DNA of 8,390 bases, from the NCBI GenBank assembly GCA_031178305.1, contig JAPSJG010000150.1:1-8390 (forward strand), written 5' to 3'. Below the pieces are notes generated by a model. That model ran no database searches and was not told the DNA's origin. It saw only the letters and a program-made list of their open reading frames with translations. The position numbers and the translations under genes are program-made. Shown here in pieces: positions 1 through 6,741 of this stretch (position 1 is its first letter; each line of letters opens with the position of its first letter). Source of the stretch: Sinorhizobium sp. Its GTDB lineage: Bacteria; Pseudomonadota; Alphaproteobacteria; Rhizobiales; Rhizobiaceae.

Positions 1-788
1 TCAGCGCCATGCGGCACGGCGTGCTCAATGGCGGCAAGCGGCTGCGCCCGTTTCTCGTGGCCGAAAGCACCGCGCTCCTCGGCGGCGATATGGAAGCCGC
101 CCTGAGAATCGGCGCAGCGCTCGAATGCGTGCATTGCTATTCGCTCGTCCATGACGACCTGCCGGCGATGGACAATGATGAACTGCGCCGGGGACAGCCG
201 ACGGTCCATGTCGCCTTCGACGAGGCGACGGCCATCCTCGCGGGCGATAGTTTGCTGACCTTTGCCTTCGACATCATCGCCGCACCGGAAACGCCGCTTT
301 CCGATCGTCAGAAGACAGGGCTCGTGCTGGCGCTTGCGCGCGCCTCGGGCCATGGCGGCATGGCCGGCGGTCAGGCGCTCGACCTCGCCGCCGAGAAGAA
401 GACGCCGGACGAGACGGGCATCGTCACCCTGCAGGCGATGAAAACCGGCGCACTCATCCGTTTCGCCTGCGAGGCCGGCGCGATTATCGCCGATGCGGGC
501 GCCGACGACCGGCAGCGGCTGCGCGCCTTCGGTGAGAAGATCGGCCTTGCCTTCCAGCTCGCCGACGACCTGCTCGACGTCACCGCCGACGCTGAAGTAA
601 TGGGAAAGGCGACCGGCAAGGACGCCGCCCGCGGCAAGGGCACGCTCGTCGCCCTCCATGGCCAGGAGTGGGCGGAGCGCGAGCTTGAAAGGTTGGTGGT
701 CGAGGCGGAAGAGTTGCTGGCCGCTTACGGCACCCGTTCGGCCGTCCTCGCCGAAACCGCCCGCTTCATCGCCAATCGCAGGAATTAG
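1..788 (+). CDS. ispA: Farnesyl diphosphate synthase, 5' end outside window
   Basis: Cytosolic prenyl transferase that condenses isopentenyl diphosphate with DMAPP and GPP to give C15 farnesyl diphosphate, feeding quinones, undecaprenyl phosphate and hopanoids. The frame is open from base 1, so the Met at 9 is internal. It lies in the conserved GGKRLRPFL block, which sits about 40 residues into family members of about 300 residues. Counting that Met as 1, the first aspartate-rich motif is HDDLPAMD (D49, D50, D55) and the second is DDLLD (186-190). A GKATGKD...GKGT block (199-212) follows. The two-residue insertion in the first motif and Tyr44 five residues before it are features of type II bacterial FPP synthases, which argues for a C15 rather than a longer product. 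The TAG stop overlaps the ribosome binding site of the next gene. Confident in family, slightly less in exact chain length. Confidence 0.93.
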   Translation, partial: SAMRHGVLNGGKRLRPFLVAESTALLGGDMEAALRIGAALECVHCYSLVHDDLPAMDNDELRRGQPTVHVAFDEATAILAGDSLLTFAFDIIAAPETPLSDRQKTGLVLALARASGHGGMAGGQALDLAAEKKTPDETGIVTLQAMKTGALIRFACEAGAIIADAGADDRQRLRAFGEKIGLAFQLADDLLDVTADAEVMGKATGKDAARGKGTLVALHGQEWAERELERLVVEAEELLAAYGTRSAVLAETARFIANRRN

Positions 789-800
789 GACCTGAAGCCC

Positions 801-1856
801 ATGAGCAAATATTGGTCGCCGATCGTATCCACGCTGAAGCCCTATGTTCCGGGTGAACAGCCGCGCATGGCAAATCTCGTCAAGCTCAACACCAATGAGA
901 GCCCCTACGGCCCTTCACAGAAGGCGCTCGAAGCGATCCGAGCGGCGGCAAGCGCCGATCTCCGCCTCTATCCGGATCCGCTCGCGCTTGGCCTCAGGCG
1001 GGCAATCGCCGAGCGCCACGGCGTAGCTGCGGAGGAGGTCTTCGTCGGCAATGGCTCGGACGAGGTCCTGGCTCACGCCTTCGCGGCGCTTTTGAAGCAT
1101 GACGAACCGCTGCTCTATCCGGATATTTCCTACAGCTTCTATCCGACCTATGCAGGCCTCTTCGGCATCGACGCGGTCGAGGTGCCGCTCAACGATGCCT
1201 TCCGCATCGATATCGCCGATTATCGCCGCCCGTCGGGCGCGATCATCCTGCCGAACCCCAATGCGCCGACCGGCATCGGCCTGCCGCTCGCCGAGATCGA
1301 GAGGCTGGTCGCAGACCACCCGGATCAGCCGGTAGTGATCGACGAGGCCTATGTCGACTTCGGCGGCGAGTCGGCGATCGCGCTCGTGCCGAAATACGAG
1401 AACCTGCTCGTCGTGCAGACCTTCTCGAAATCACGTGCGCTCGCCGGCCTGCGCGTCGGCTTCGCGATCGGACAGCGGCCGCTGATTGAGGCGCTCGAGC
1501 GCGTCAAGGACAGCTTCAACTCCTACCCGCTCGGACGCGCCGCCCAGGCCGGCGCGATCGCCGCGATCGAGGACGACGCATGGTTCGCGGAAACGCGCGC
1601 CAGAATCATCGCCACACGGGAGGAACTCGCCCGGGAGCTGGAAAAGCGTGGCTTCGAGGTGCTGCCTTCTCAGGCGAATTTCGTCTTCGCCCGCCATCCG
1701 CTCCATGCCGGTCAGCTGCTCGCCGCGAAGCTGCGCGAACGCGCTGTCATCGTCCGCCATTTCGCTAAGCCGCGGATTGCCGATTTCCTGCGCATCACCA
1801 TCGGCACGAACGAGGAATGCGCCAGGCTGATTGCCGCGCTCGATGAGATTCTTTGA
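801..1856 (+). CDS. hisC: Histidinol-phosphate-type aminotransferase (PLP enzyme)
   Basis: Class I/II PLP-dependent aminotransferase of the HisC type, 351 residues, the usual length. HisC makes histidinol phosphate from imidazole-acetol phosphate and glutamate; some relatives act on aromatic amino acids. Visible family blocks: N-terminal LKPYVPGEQP (12-21), LNTNESPYGP (29-38), YPDP (57-60), NGSDE (84-88), PNPNAPTG (151-158), DEAYVDF (181-187; D181 contacts the PLP ring nitrogen), the Schiff-base lysine K210 in TFSKSRALAGLRVG, and R331 in LRITIG for substrate carboxylate. ATG 801 is chosen because it restores the normal N-terminus and has AGGA at 787-790, 10 bases upstream. The gap to ispA is 12 bases, so the two are probably cotranscribed. 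Rhizobia often carry several hisC copies and no his genes are near, so a paralogue with another substrate (for example aromatic) is possible. Confidence 0.88.
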   Translation: MSKYWSPIVSTLKPYVPGEQPRMANLVKLNTNESPYGPSQKALEAIRAAASADLRLYPDPLALGLRRAIAERHGVAAEEVFVGNGSDEVLAHAFAALLKHDEPLLYPDISYSFYPTYAGLFGIDAVEVPLNDAFRIDIADYRRPSGAIILPNPNAPTGIGLPLAEIERLVADHPDQPVVIDEAYVDFGGESAIALVPKYENLLVVQTFSKSRALAGLRVGFAIGQRPLIEALERVKDSFNSYPLGRAAQAGAIAAIEDDAWFAETRARIIATREELARELEKRGFEVLPSQANFVFARHPLHAGQLLAAKLRERAVIVRHFAKPRIADFLRITIGTNEECARLIAALDEIL

Positions 1857-1897
1857 AGGCGCGACGAACTCAGCTCTCGAACAAAGGCGAAGGATGA

Positions 1898-2037
1898 GTT
1901 ACAACCGCTCCCCACAAGAGCCTACAAGGGGGTTAGGCGCTGGCGGCGAGCGCCTGCCTTTCGCAGGCCGGGGTCGCTGTGAGAACGAACGAAGAGGGTC
2001 CGCAGTTCAAGCCCCTCCCGCTTGTGGGGAGGGTAAC
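1898..2037. repeat. 140-bp intergenic palindromic element with terminal inverted repeats
   Basis: Non-coding element filling most of the gap between the convergent hisC and ispG genes. Its ends are inverted copies: GTTAC + 5 bases + CTCCCCACAAG on the left (1898-1918) and CTTGTGGGGAG + G + GTAAC on the right (2021-2037). The 11-bp inner arms are exact. Inside are two overlapping hairpins, AGGCGCT/AGCGCCT (1935-1941 with 1949-1955) and GCCTGC/GCAGGC (1952-1957 with 1963-1968), plus the GC-rich hairpin at 2013-2033. There is no transposase and no credible reading frame. This is the style of short mosaic repeats (RIME-like) known between genes in Rhizobiaceae; membership of a named family is inference. 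It may also help end transcription from both sides. Confidence 0.6.
2013..2033. terminator. GC-rich hairpin, possible bidirectional terminator
   Basis: Perfect 7-bp stem CCCTCCC (2013-2019) with GGGAGGG (2027-2033) and a 7-base loop, placed 157 bases after the hisC stop and 23 bases after the ispG stop. It is the right end of the 140-bp repeat. No T-run follows on either strand, so it is not a classic intrinsic terminator; a role in 3'-end formation or mRNA protection is inference from its position between convergent genes. Confidence 0.35.
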
Positions 2038-2055
2038 AGGGCTTCGCATTGAGCC

Positions 2056-3309
2056 CTACTCCGCCGCCGCCTGGCCGCGGCCGAAGCGCTTCTCGATGTA
2101 GTCGGCGACGAGGAGCTGGAACTCCTCCGCGATCTTCGGTCCGCGGAGCGTCATCGCCTTCTGGCCGTCGATGAAGACGGGAGCAGCCGGCATCTCGCCG
2201 GTGCCCGGAAGCGAAATGCCGATATCGGCGTGCTTGCTCTCGCCGGGGCCATTGACGATGCAGCCCATGACGGCGACCTTCAGCGCCTCGACGCCCGGAT
2301 ATTTCTCTCGCCAGACCGGCATGCTGGCACGAATATCCTCCTGGATCTTCTGCGCGAGTTCCTGGAAGACGGTCGAGGTGGTGCGGCCGCAGCCGGGACA
2401 GGCGGCCACGACGGGGATGAACTGGCGGAAGCCCATGACCTGCAGAAGCTCCTGCGCCACCTGCACCTCGCGCGTGCGGTCGCCGCCGGGTTCTGGCGTC
2501 AGCGAAATGCGGATCGTGTCGCCGATTCCCTGCTGCATCAGAATGCCGAGCGAGGCCGAGGAGGCGACAATGCCCTTCGTGCCCATGCCGGCTTCCGTGA
2601 GGCCGAGATGCAGCGCATGGTCGGAGCGCGCGGCGAGCATCGCATAGACGGCGATCAGGTCCTGCACGCCCGAAACCTTGGCGGAAAGGATGATACGGTT
2701 GCGCGGCAGGCCAAGCTCTTCGGCGAGTTCCGCCGAAAGCAGCGCCGACTGCACGATCGTCTCGCGCGTCACTTGCTGCGCCGTCAGCGGCGAGCCATTG
2801 GCCTTGTTCTCGTCCATCAGCCGCGTCAGGAGCTCCTGGTCGAGTGAACCCCAGTTCACTCCGATGCGCACAGGCTTGTCGTAGCGCATCGCCATCTCGA
2901 TGATCTCGGCGAACTGCTTGTCCTTCTTGTCCTTGAAGCCGACATTGCCCGGGTTGATGCGGTACTTCGCGAGCGCCTCGGCACAGGCCGGATGTTCTGC
3001 GAGCAGCTTGTGACCGATATAGTGGAAGTCGCCGACGAGCGGCACATCCATGCCGAGGCGCAAGAGTCGCTCACGAATATTCGGCACGGCAGCGGCACTT
3101 TCGTCCCGGTCGACCGTGATGCGCACCAGTTCCGAACCCGCCCTGTGGAGCGCCGCAACCTGCGCGACGGTCGCGTCGACATCGGCCGTATCCGTATTGG
3201 TCATCGATTGCACGACGACCGGCGCGCCGCCGCCGACGATCACCCCGCCGACATCGACGGCGACCGAGGCACGGCGCGGCTTTGGCTCGAAATCGAAGGC
3301 AGAAGACAT
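2056..3309 (-). CDS. ispG: 4-hydroxy-3-methylbut-2-enyl diphosphate synthase (IspG/GcpE)
   Basis: Iron-sulfur enzyme of the MEP isoprenoid pathway; it reductively converts MEcPP to HMBPP in the cytosol. The 417-residue product has the family layout: N-terminal TIM barrel starting with VDVGGVIVGGGAPVVVQSMT (18-37), then the C-terminal [4Fe-4S] domain with cluster ligands C304 and C307 (CPGCGRT), C350 (GCIVNGPGE) and the conserved E357. I start it at ATG 3309, not at an in-frame TTG at 3333, because AGAGG lies 5 bases upstream of the ATG and the extra eight residues look non-conserved. It is the last gene of a minus-strand run, 164 bases after the MFS gene, and converges on hisC. All key residues are present, so it should be active. 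Its 164-base leader suggests it can be transcribed alone. Confidence 0.96.
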   Translation of the reverse strand: MSSAFDFEPKPRRASVAVDVGGVIVGGGAPVVVQSMTNTDTADVDATVAQVAALHRAGSELVRITVDRDESAAAVPNIRERLLRLGMDVPLVGDFHYIGHKLLAEHPACAEALAKYRINPGNVGFKDKKDKQFAEIIEMAMRYDKPVRIGVNWGSLDQELLTRLMDENKANGSPLTAQQVTRETIVQSALLSAELAEELGLPRNRIILSAKVSGVQDLIAVYAMLAARSDHALHLGLTEAGMGTKGIVASSASLGILMQQGIGDTIRISLTPEPGGDRTREVQVAQELLQVMGFRQFIPVVAACPGCGRTTSTVFQELAQKIQEDIRASMPVWREKYPGVEALKVAVMGCIVNGPGESKHADIGISLPGTGEMPAAPVFIDGQKAMTLRGPKIAEEFQLLVADYIEKRFGRGQAAAE

Positions 3310-3373
3310 GAACGCCTCTTCTTGGGTCCTCAATCCGGATCAATTCCGAATTCGCCTTTCAGGTGGCGAAGGA

Positions 3374-3388
3374 AAGCATGCTTGTCAA
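3374..3388 (-). promoter_or_regulatory. Candidate -35 box of ispG overlapping a palindrome
   Basis: On the minus strand TTGACA (3388 down to 3383) matches the sigma-70 -35 consensus exactly and begins 79 bases upstream of the ispG ATG. It abuts a perfect 10-bp palindrome AAGCATGCTT (3374-3383), a possible protein site. No convincing -10 box is seen at 16-18 bases, so this is only a candidate. Confidence 0.3.
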
Positions 3389-3431
3389 CGCCCACACCAC
3401 GCGCTGACGGCGAATTGATGGCGGGACAGCC

Positions 3432-3463
3432 GGCAAACGCGGGAAGCCCCTGATCCCGCTGCC
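3432..3463 (-). terminator. Hairpin after the MFS gene, weak terminator or processing site
   Basis: Stem of 10 bp with a 3-base bulge: GCGGGA (3439-3444) pairs with TCCCGC (3454-3459), extended by GGCA (3432-3435) with TGCC (3460-3463); loop of 9 bases. It lies just after the MFS stop in the direction of transcription. Only GTTT follows within the stem and no T-run after it, so termination would be partial or factor-dependent. Confidence 0.35.
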
Positions 3464-3473
3464 GCGGCGCGAA

Positions 3474-4670
3474 CTACGAATGTCCCCCGCCGTGATCCGC
3501 ATGAACGGCGTGCCGCGACAGGAGGAGCACGATGACGAAGAGGACCGGGATAAAGGTGAAGATCACGGCAAATCCGCTGTGCTCTGCAACGAAGCCGATC
3601 AGCGAGGGTGCGAAGAGCATGCCGGAATAGCCCATCGTGGTCGCTACCGCGAGGCCGATGCCCGGCTGCAGGCCTGGCATGTTGCCGGCGGCGGAAAAGG
3701 CGATCGGCACCATATTGGAGATGCCGATGCCGGCAATGGCAAAGCCGAGGATCGCCAGCACCGCATTGGGGGCAAGGCCGGCTAGCATGAGGCCGACAAG
3801 CGCCGTCATGGTGCAGATGCGCAGCGTCCGCTTCGCACCGAGAAGGTCGCGCACATGGTCGCCAGCAAAGCGCATCGTGGCCATCGTCGCCGAGAACGCC
3901 GCGAAGCCGAAGCCGGAAAGCTCGGTGGAGGCGCCGAGTTCGTTTCTGAGATAGAGCGCGCCCCAGTCGAGCACAGCGCCTTCCGGCACCATCGAAAACA
4001 GCGCCATGATGCCGATCAGCCAGGGCAGCGGCGTCATCGGCAGCCTGAGTTTCTCCTTGGCAGCCGTCGGATGCGGCTTGTCGGCAAGGATCATAGGCCA
4101 GGCAACGGCCAGGATCGCCAGGCAGAGCAGGGTCACCGCGACCGCATGCGGCAGCACGCCGATCCTGGCCATCAGGAAGCCGCCGATCCCGGCACCGATC
4201 AGCCCGCCGAGGCTCCAATAGGCATGGCAGGAGGACATGATCGCCCGCCGCATCGATTTCTCGACCCCCACGGCATTGGCGTTCATCGCCACGTCCATGG
4301 CGCCGACGAAGCCGCCAAGCAGGAACATGCCGATCGCGGCCGTCCAGACATTCGGCACCAGGGTCAGCAAGAGCAGCAGCGGCGAGAGAATGATCGCGGT
4401 GACCTTCGAGACCTTCTCGGATCCGAGTCGGGCGATTAAGGCGCCGGCGATCGGCATCAGCACCAGCGAGCCGACGCCGAAAACGAGGATCAACAGGCCG
4501 AGCATGCCCTCGCCGATCCCGAGCCGGTCCTTGAATTCGGGAATCTTTGGCGCCCAGCTTCCGGTGACGAAGCCGTTCATCAGGAAGAGGAGCGACACGG
4601 CGAGCCGGTTCTTTGTCATATAGCCTTGGCGGACCCGGGTCTTACGGGCACTGTCGGCAAATTGGTCCAT
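3474..4670 (-). CDS. Major facilitator superfamily transporter, YbjJ-like
   Basis: Inner-membrane secondary transporter of 398 residues with about 12 hydrophobic segments from residue 22 to 385. The first segment, ending NGFVTGSWAPKIPEFKDRLG (32-51), is the pattern I recall in YbjJ-type MFS proteins. The loop between helices 2 and 3 (GALIARLGSEKVSK, 76-89) is a degenerate MFS motif A. A charged central loop lies at about 195-210 (DKPHPTAAKEKLR). The C-terminus is histidine-rich (four His in the last 12 residues). ATG 4670 has AGGAAGG 8 bases upstream; an internal ATG at 4619 (residue 18, MTKNRLAVSL) is a credible alternative with a weaker AAGG. It lies 87 bases downstream of the DeoR gene on the same strand and is probably cotranscribed with it. 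The substrate cannot be read from the sequence; an efflux or sugar-related role would be a guess. Confidence 0.85.
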   Translation of the reverse strand: MDQFADSARKTRVRQGYMTKNRLAVSLLFLMNGFVTGSWAPKIPEFKDRLGIGEGMLGLLILVFGVGSLVLMPIAGALIARLGSEKVSKVTAIILSPLLLLLTLVPNVWTAAIGMFLLGGFVGAMDVAMNANAVGVEKSMRRAIMSSCHAYWSLGGLIGAGIGGFLMARIGVLPHAVAVTLLCLAILAVAWPMILADKPHPTAAKEKLRLPMTPLPWLIGIMALFSMVPEGAVLDWGALYLRNELGASTELSGFGFAAFSATMATMRFAGDHVRDLLGAKRTLRICTMTALVGLMLAGLAPNAVLAILGFAIAGIGISNMVPIAFSAAGNMPGLQPGIGLAVATTMGYSGMLFAPSLIGFVAEHSGFAVIFTFIPVLFVIVLLLSRHAVHADHGGGHS

Positions 4671-4757
4671 GGGATGAGCCTTCCTGCTGCCGGTCTCGGC
4701 CGGCCCTACTAGGTGATTTCGACGAGATTGTCGTCACGAGAGCATCGCGCGACCCGC

Positions 4758-5543
4758 TTATCCGCCTGGCTCGCTCGCGAGGACCACGGCCGTGCCACGC
4801 TCCGTCAGTGCGGCGACGTGAGCCGGCGGCGCGTCCGCCTCGAGCACCAGCGTCGAAACGGCTTCGATTCCGACCACCGCATAAGGGGCGGCCGTACCGA
4901 GCTTGTCCGTAGTGACGGCGGCGAGCACGGATCGGCTCTTCGATGCCACCAGCCGCTTGAATTCGGCGTCTTCGAAATGGACCGCCGTTAGCCCGGCTTC
5001 AGCATCCGCACCGCAGGCTCCGAGGATACAGAGGTCAGGCCGAAGCAGTTCCGCATCGCGTTGTGCCCGCGCGCCGACCGCGGCGCCGACCGCGCGGTCG
5101 AGGGTTCCGCCGATCAGGATGAGGTCGAAAGTCGGCTTCTCAATGAGGGCGGAGGCGATCAGCGGCGTATTGGTGACAATCGTTACTGAAAGGTCCGGAG
5201 GGATCGCCCGCGCGATCGCCAGATTGGTCGAGCCGGCATCGAGAAAAACCGTCATCCCGCGCTCGATGTATTCGACGGATGTCCGCGCCAGCGCCGCCTT
5301 CCGCTCCGAAGCAAGGGAGGCGCGCTCGGTCAAGGAACGACCCGCATCCGGTGCAAGGGGCAAGGCGCCGCCATAGACGCGCTCGCAGAGCCCCGCGGCC
5401 GCCATCTCGCGCAGATCGCGGCGGATCGTATCCTCGGAGATATTGAACTCGCGCGCGAGTTCCGCCGCGAGAACGCGGCCATGCGTCCTCAGGCGTTCGC
5501 GGATTAAAAATTGCCTTTCCCGCAGCAGGAGATCCATCGACAT
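4758..5543 (-). CDS. DeoR-family transcriptional regulator
   Basis: DNA-binding repressor-type protein, 261 residues, normal for the family. The N-terminal helix-turn-helix covers about residues 8-60, with the recognition part EFNISEDTIRRDLREM (32-47) and the characteristic YGGAL (57-61). The C-terminal DeoR sensor domain shows FLDAGSTNLAIA (100-111), TNTPLIA (124-130), LIGGTLD (143-149), LGACGAD (174-180) and TTDKLG (211-216), the sites that bind phosphorylated sugars in known members. ATG 5543 has only a weak GGAT at 5551-5554 upstream; ATG 5537 is less likely because it lacks any ribosome binding site. The gene is divergent from the ABC importer and upstream of the MFS gene, so control of one or both plus itself is likely. 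The effector is unknown; a sugar phosphate is the family default. Confidence 0.92.
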   Translation of the reverse strand: MSMDLLLRERQFLIRERLRTHGRVLAAELAREFNISEDTIRRDLREMAAAGLCERVYGGALPLAPDAGRSLTERASLASERKAALARTSVEYIERGMTVFLDAGSTNLAIARAIPPDLSVTIVTNTPLIASALIEKPTFDLILIGGTLDRAVGAAVGARAQRDAELLRPDLCILGACGADAEAGLTAVHFEDAEFKRLVASKSRSVLAAVTTDKLGTAAPYAVVGIEAVSTLVLEADAPPAHVAALTERGTAVVLASEPGG

Positions 5544-5550
5544 GGGCTAA

Positions 5551-5590
5551 ATCCGTGCATAAACGTGCATTAATAGGTGAAAACGTGGAT
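5551..5590. promoter_or_regulatory. Helically phased CGTG(C/G)AT repeats, candidate DeoR operator
   Basis: Three direct copies of a 10-bp unit in exact 10-bp register: atcCGTGCAT (5551-5560), aaaCGTGCAT (5561-5570) and aaaCGTGGAT (5581-5590); the 5571-5580 slot is degenerate. Copies two and four differ by one base. They lie 8-47 bases upstream of the DeoR start codon, so a bound protein would sit on one face of the helix and block the regulator's own transcription. The repeat is directly visible; the operator role is inference from family habits and position. Confidence 0.45.
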
Positions 5591-5812
5591 ACCACTCTCC
5601 GGTCGCGGTTTCAACCACAATGAGCTGGAACAGTGCGGAGGGTTGCCGGTTCTTACGGTGGCCGTTTCGAGTGGATTTTTACCAATTGGAAAAATATTCA
5701 TCGAAACAGCCGTGAATTGGTCTTTTATGCGCTCAGGCGCACCGGCTTTTGTGCGATTGTTGCCGCAGTCCGGATGACGGGCCGGAGAACGACAAAGAAT
5801 GGAAACAAGACG
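5591..5812. promoter_or_regulatory. Rest of divergent control region, AT-rich core with inverted repeat
   Basis: Non-coding stretch upstream of the binding-protein gene. An AT-rich part at about 5671-5730 stands out from the GC-rich surroundings and is the likeliest place for the importer promoter, though I cannot fix -35 and -10 boxes. It contains the 7-bp inverted repeat ACCAATT (5681-5687) and AATTGGT (5715-5721); the CCAATTGG at 5682-5689 is itself palindromic, and AATTGG recurs at 31 bases, close to three helical turns. No start codon here opens a credible gene. Confidence 0.35.
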
Positions 5813-6586
5813 ATGAAACTTCTTCCGACGCTTTTCGCTGCTGCCATCTTGCAACTTGCCGCCTTTACAACCGCCGAAGCCGGCTCCGGCCTCGACGAGA
5901 TCAAGTCCGCCGGCGTGCTGAAGATCGGCACCGAAGGCACGTACGCTCCTTTCACCTATCATGACGCCAGCGGTGCGCTCGTTGGCTTCGACGTCGAGAT
6001 CGGCCGGGAAGTGGCCAAACGCCTGGGCGTCGAGGCAGAATTCCTCGAAGGCAAATGGGACGGGCTGATCGCCGGCCTCGACGCCAATCGCTACAATGCC
6101 GTCATCAACCAGGTCGGAATTACCGAGGAACGCAAGAAGAAATACGACTTCTCCGATCCCTACATCGCCTCCAAGGCGGTGCTTATCGTGCGTGGCGACA
6201 ATGAGGAGATCAAGGACTTCGCCGACCTCAAGGGCAAGAAGGCCGCGCAATCGCTGACCAGCAATTTCGGCAAACTCGCCGAGGAATCGGGCGCCGAGCT
6301 CGTCGGCACAGACGGCTTCGATCAGTCGATCCAGCTCGTGCTGACCGGCCGCGCCGACGCGACCATCAACGACAGCCTCTCCTTTCTCGACTTCAAGAAG
6401 CAGAAACCGGATGCCAATGTGAAGATCGCCGCCGAGAAGCCCGATTCCGACTATTCCGGCATCATCATCCGCAAGGGCGAGCCTGAACTGCTTGAGGCGA
6501 TCAACGAGGCGCTCGCCGAAATCAAAGCGGACGGCACCTATGACAGGATTTCGCAAAAATATTTCGGCGCCAACGTCTCGAAGTGA
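5813..6586 (+). CDS. Periplasmic amino acid-binding protein, FliY/TcyJ (cystine)-like
   Basis: Solute-binding protein (family 3) of a polar amino acid ABC importer, 257 residues. It has a typical Sec signal peptide: MK, a hydrophobic core to residue 18, then cleavage expected after AEA at 21-23. Mature protein: LKIGTEGTYAPFTYH (36-50), LVGFDVEIGREVAKRLGVEA (56-75), KWDGLIAGLD (81-90), NQVGITEERKKKYDFSDPY (99-117; R107 is the expected carboxylate-binding Arg), DLKGKKAA (138-145), ATINDSLSFLD (183-193; D187 the likely amino-group ligand) and the C-terminal QKYFGANVSK. The KWDG, NQV.I..ERKKKYDFS.PY and FGA.V.K blocks match E. coli FliY as I recall it, so cystine or a related thiol amino acid is the best substrate guess. 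ATG 5813 is chosen over an upstream in-frame start at 5633 because only it gives a signal peptide; GGAA lies 8 bases upstream. Confidence 0.9.
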   Translation: MKLLPTLFAAAILQLAAFTTAEAGSGLDEIKSAGVLKIGTEGTYAPFTYHDASGALVGFDVEIGREVAKRLGVEAEFLEGKWDGLIAGLDANRYNAVINQVGITEERKKKYDFSDPYIASKAVLIVRGDNEEIKDFADLKGKKAAQSLTSNFGKLAEESGAELVGTDGFDQSIQLVLTGRADATINDSLSFLDFKKQKPDANVKIAAEKPDSDYSGIIIRKGEPELLEAINEALAEIKADGTYDRISQKYFGANVSK

Positions 6587-6620
6587 ATTCAGGGGCGGCC
6601 GGCGACAAAACCAAAGCCTC

Positions 6621-6656
6621 AGCAGACGAAGCGTGGGCAAAGCGACGCAATCTGCT
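6621..6656 (+). terminator. Hairpin between binding protein and permease genes
   Basis: AGCAGA (6621-6626) pairs with TCTGCT (6651-6656), and inside it GCGT (6631-6634) pairs with ACGC (6645-6648), with a CGAA/AA internal loop and a 10-base end loop. It sits 34 bases after the binding-protein stop. No T-run follows. Such hairpins often protect the abundant binding-protein mRNA and lower expression of the membrane components; that role is inferred here. Confidence 0.35.
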
Positions 6657-6741
6657 TAGCGGTTGTGCGCCAGGCCGGCGTCACTCCTTTCCCGATCAAA
6701 CCGCATGAACTACGATCCGCTTTACCTGGAGCGGATCGCAT

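Noticed and set aside
1831..2052. 73-residue plus-strand frame after hisC
   Set aside because: Overlaps the end of hisC and runs through the palindromic repeat; low-complexity, no ribosome site.
3310..3333. TTG start giving IspG eight extra residues
   Set aside because: ATG 3309 has a good AGAGG ribosome site and the extra residues look like the untranslated leader.
3385..4218. 277-residue minus-strand frame overlapping the MFS gene
   Set aside because: Arg/Cys-rich, non-membrane composition; out-of-frame reading of the MFS gene.
5577..5777. 66-residue GTG-started frame in the divergent control region
   Set aside because: No ribosome site, no recognisable family, and it lies in the promoter region.
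5633..5812. 60-residue N-terminal extension of the binding protein from the ATG at 5633
   Set aside because: It would bury the signal peptide that begins at ATG 5813, and the extension has no family resemblance.
5570..6640. 356-residue open frame on the minus strand opposite the binding-protein gene
   Set aside because: Antisense shadow of a high-GC gene; no domain or ribosome site, and the plus-strand protein shows clear family motifs and a signal peptide.
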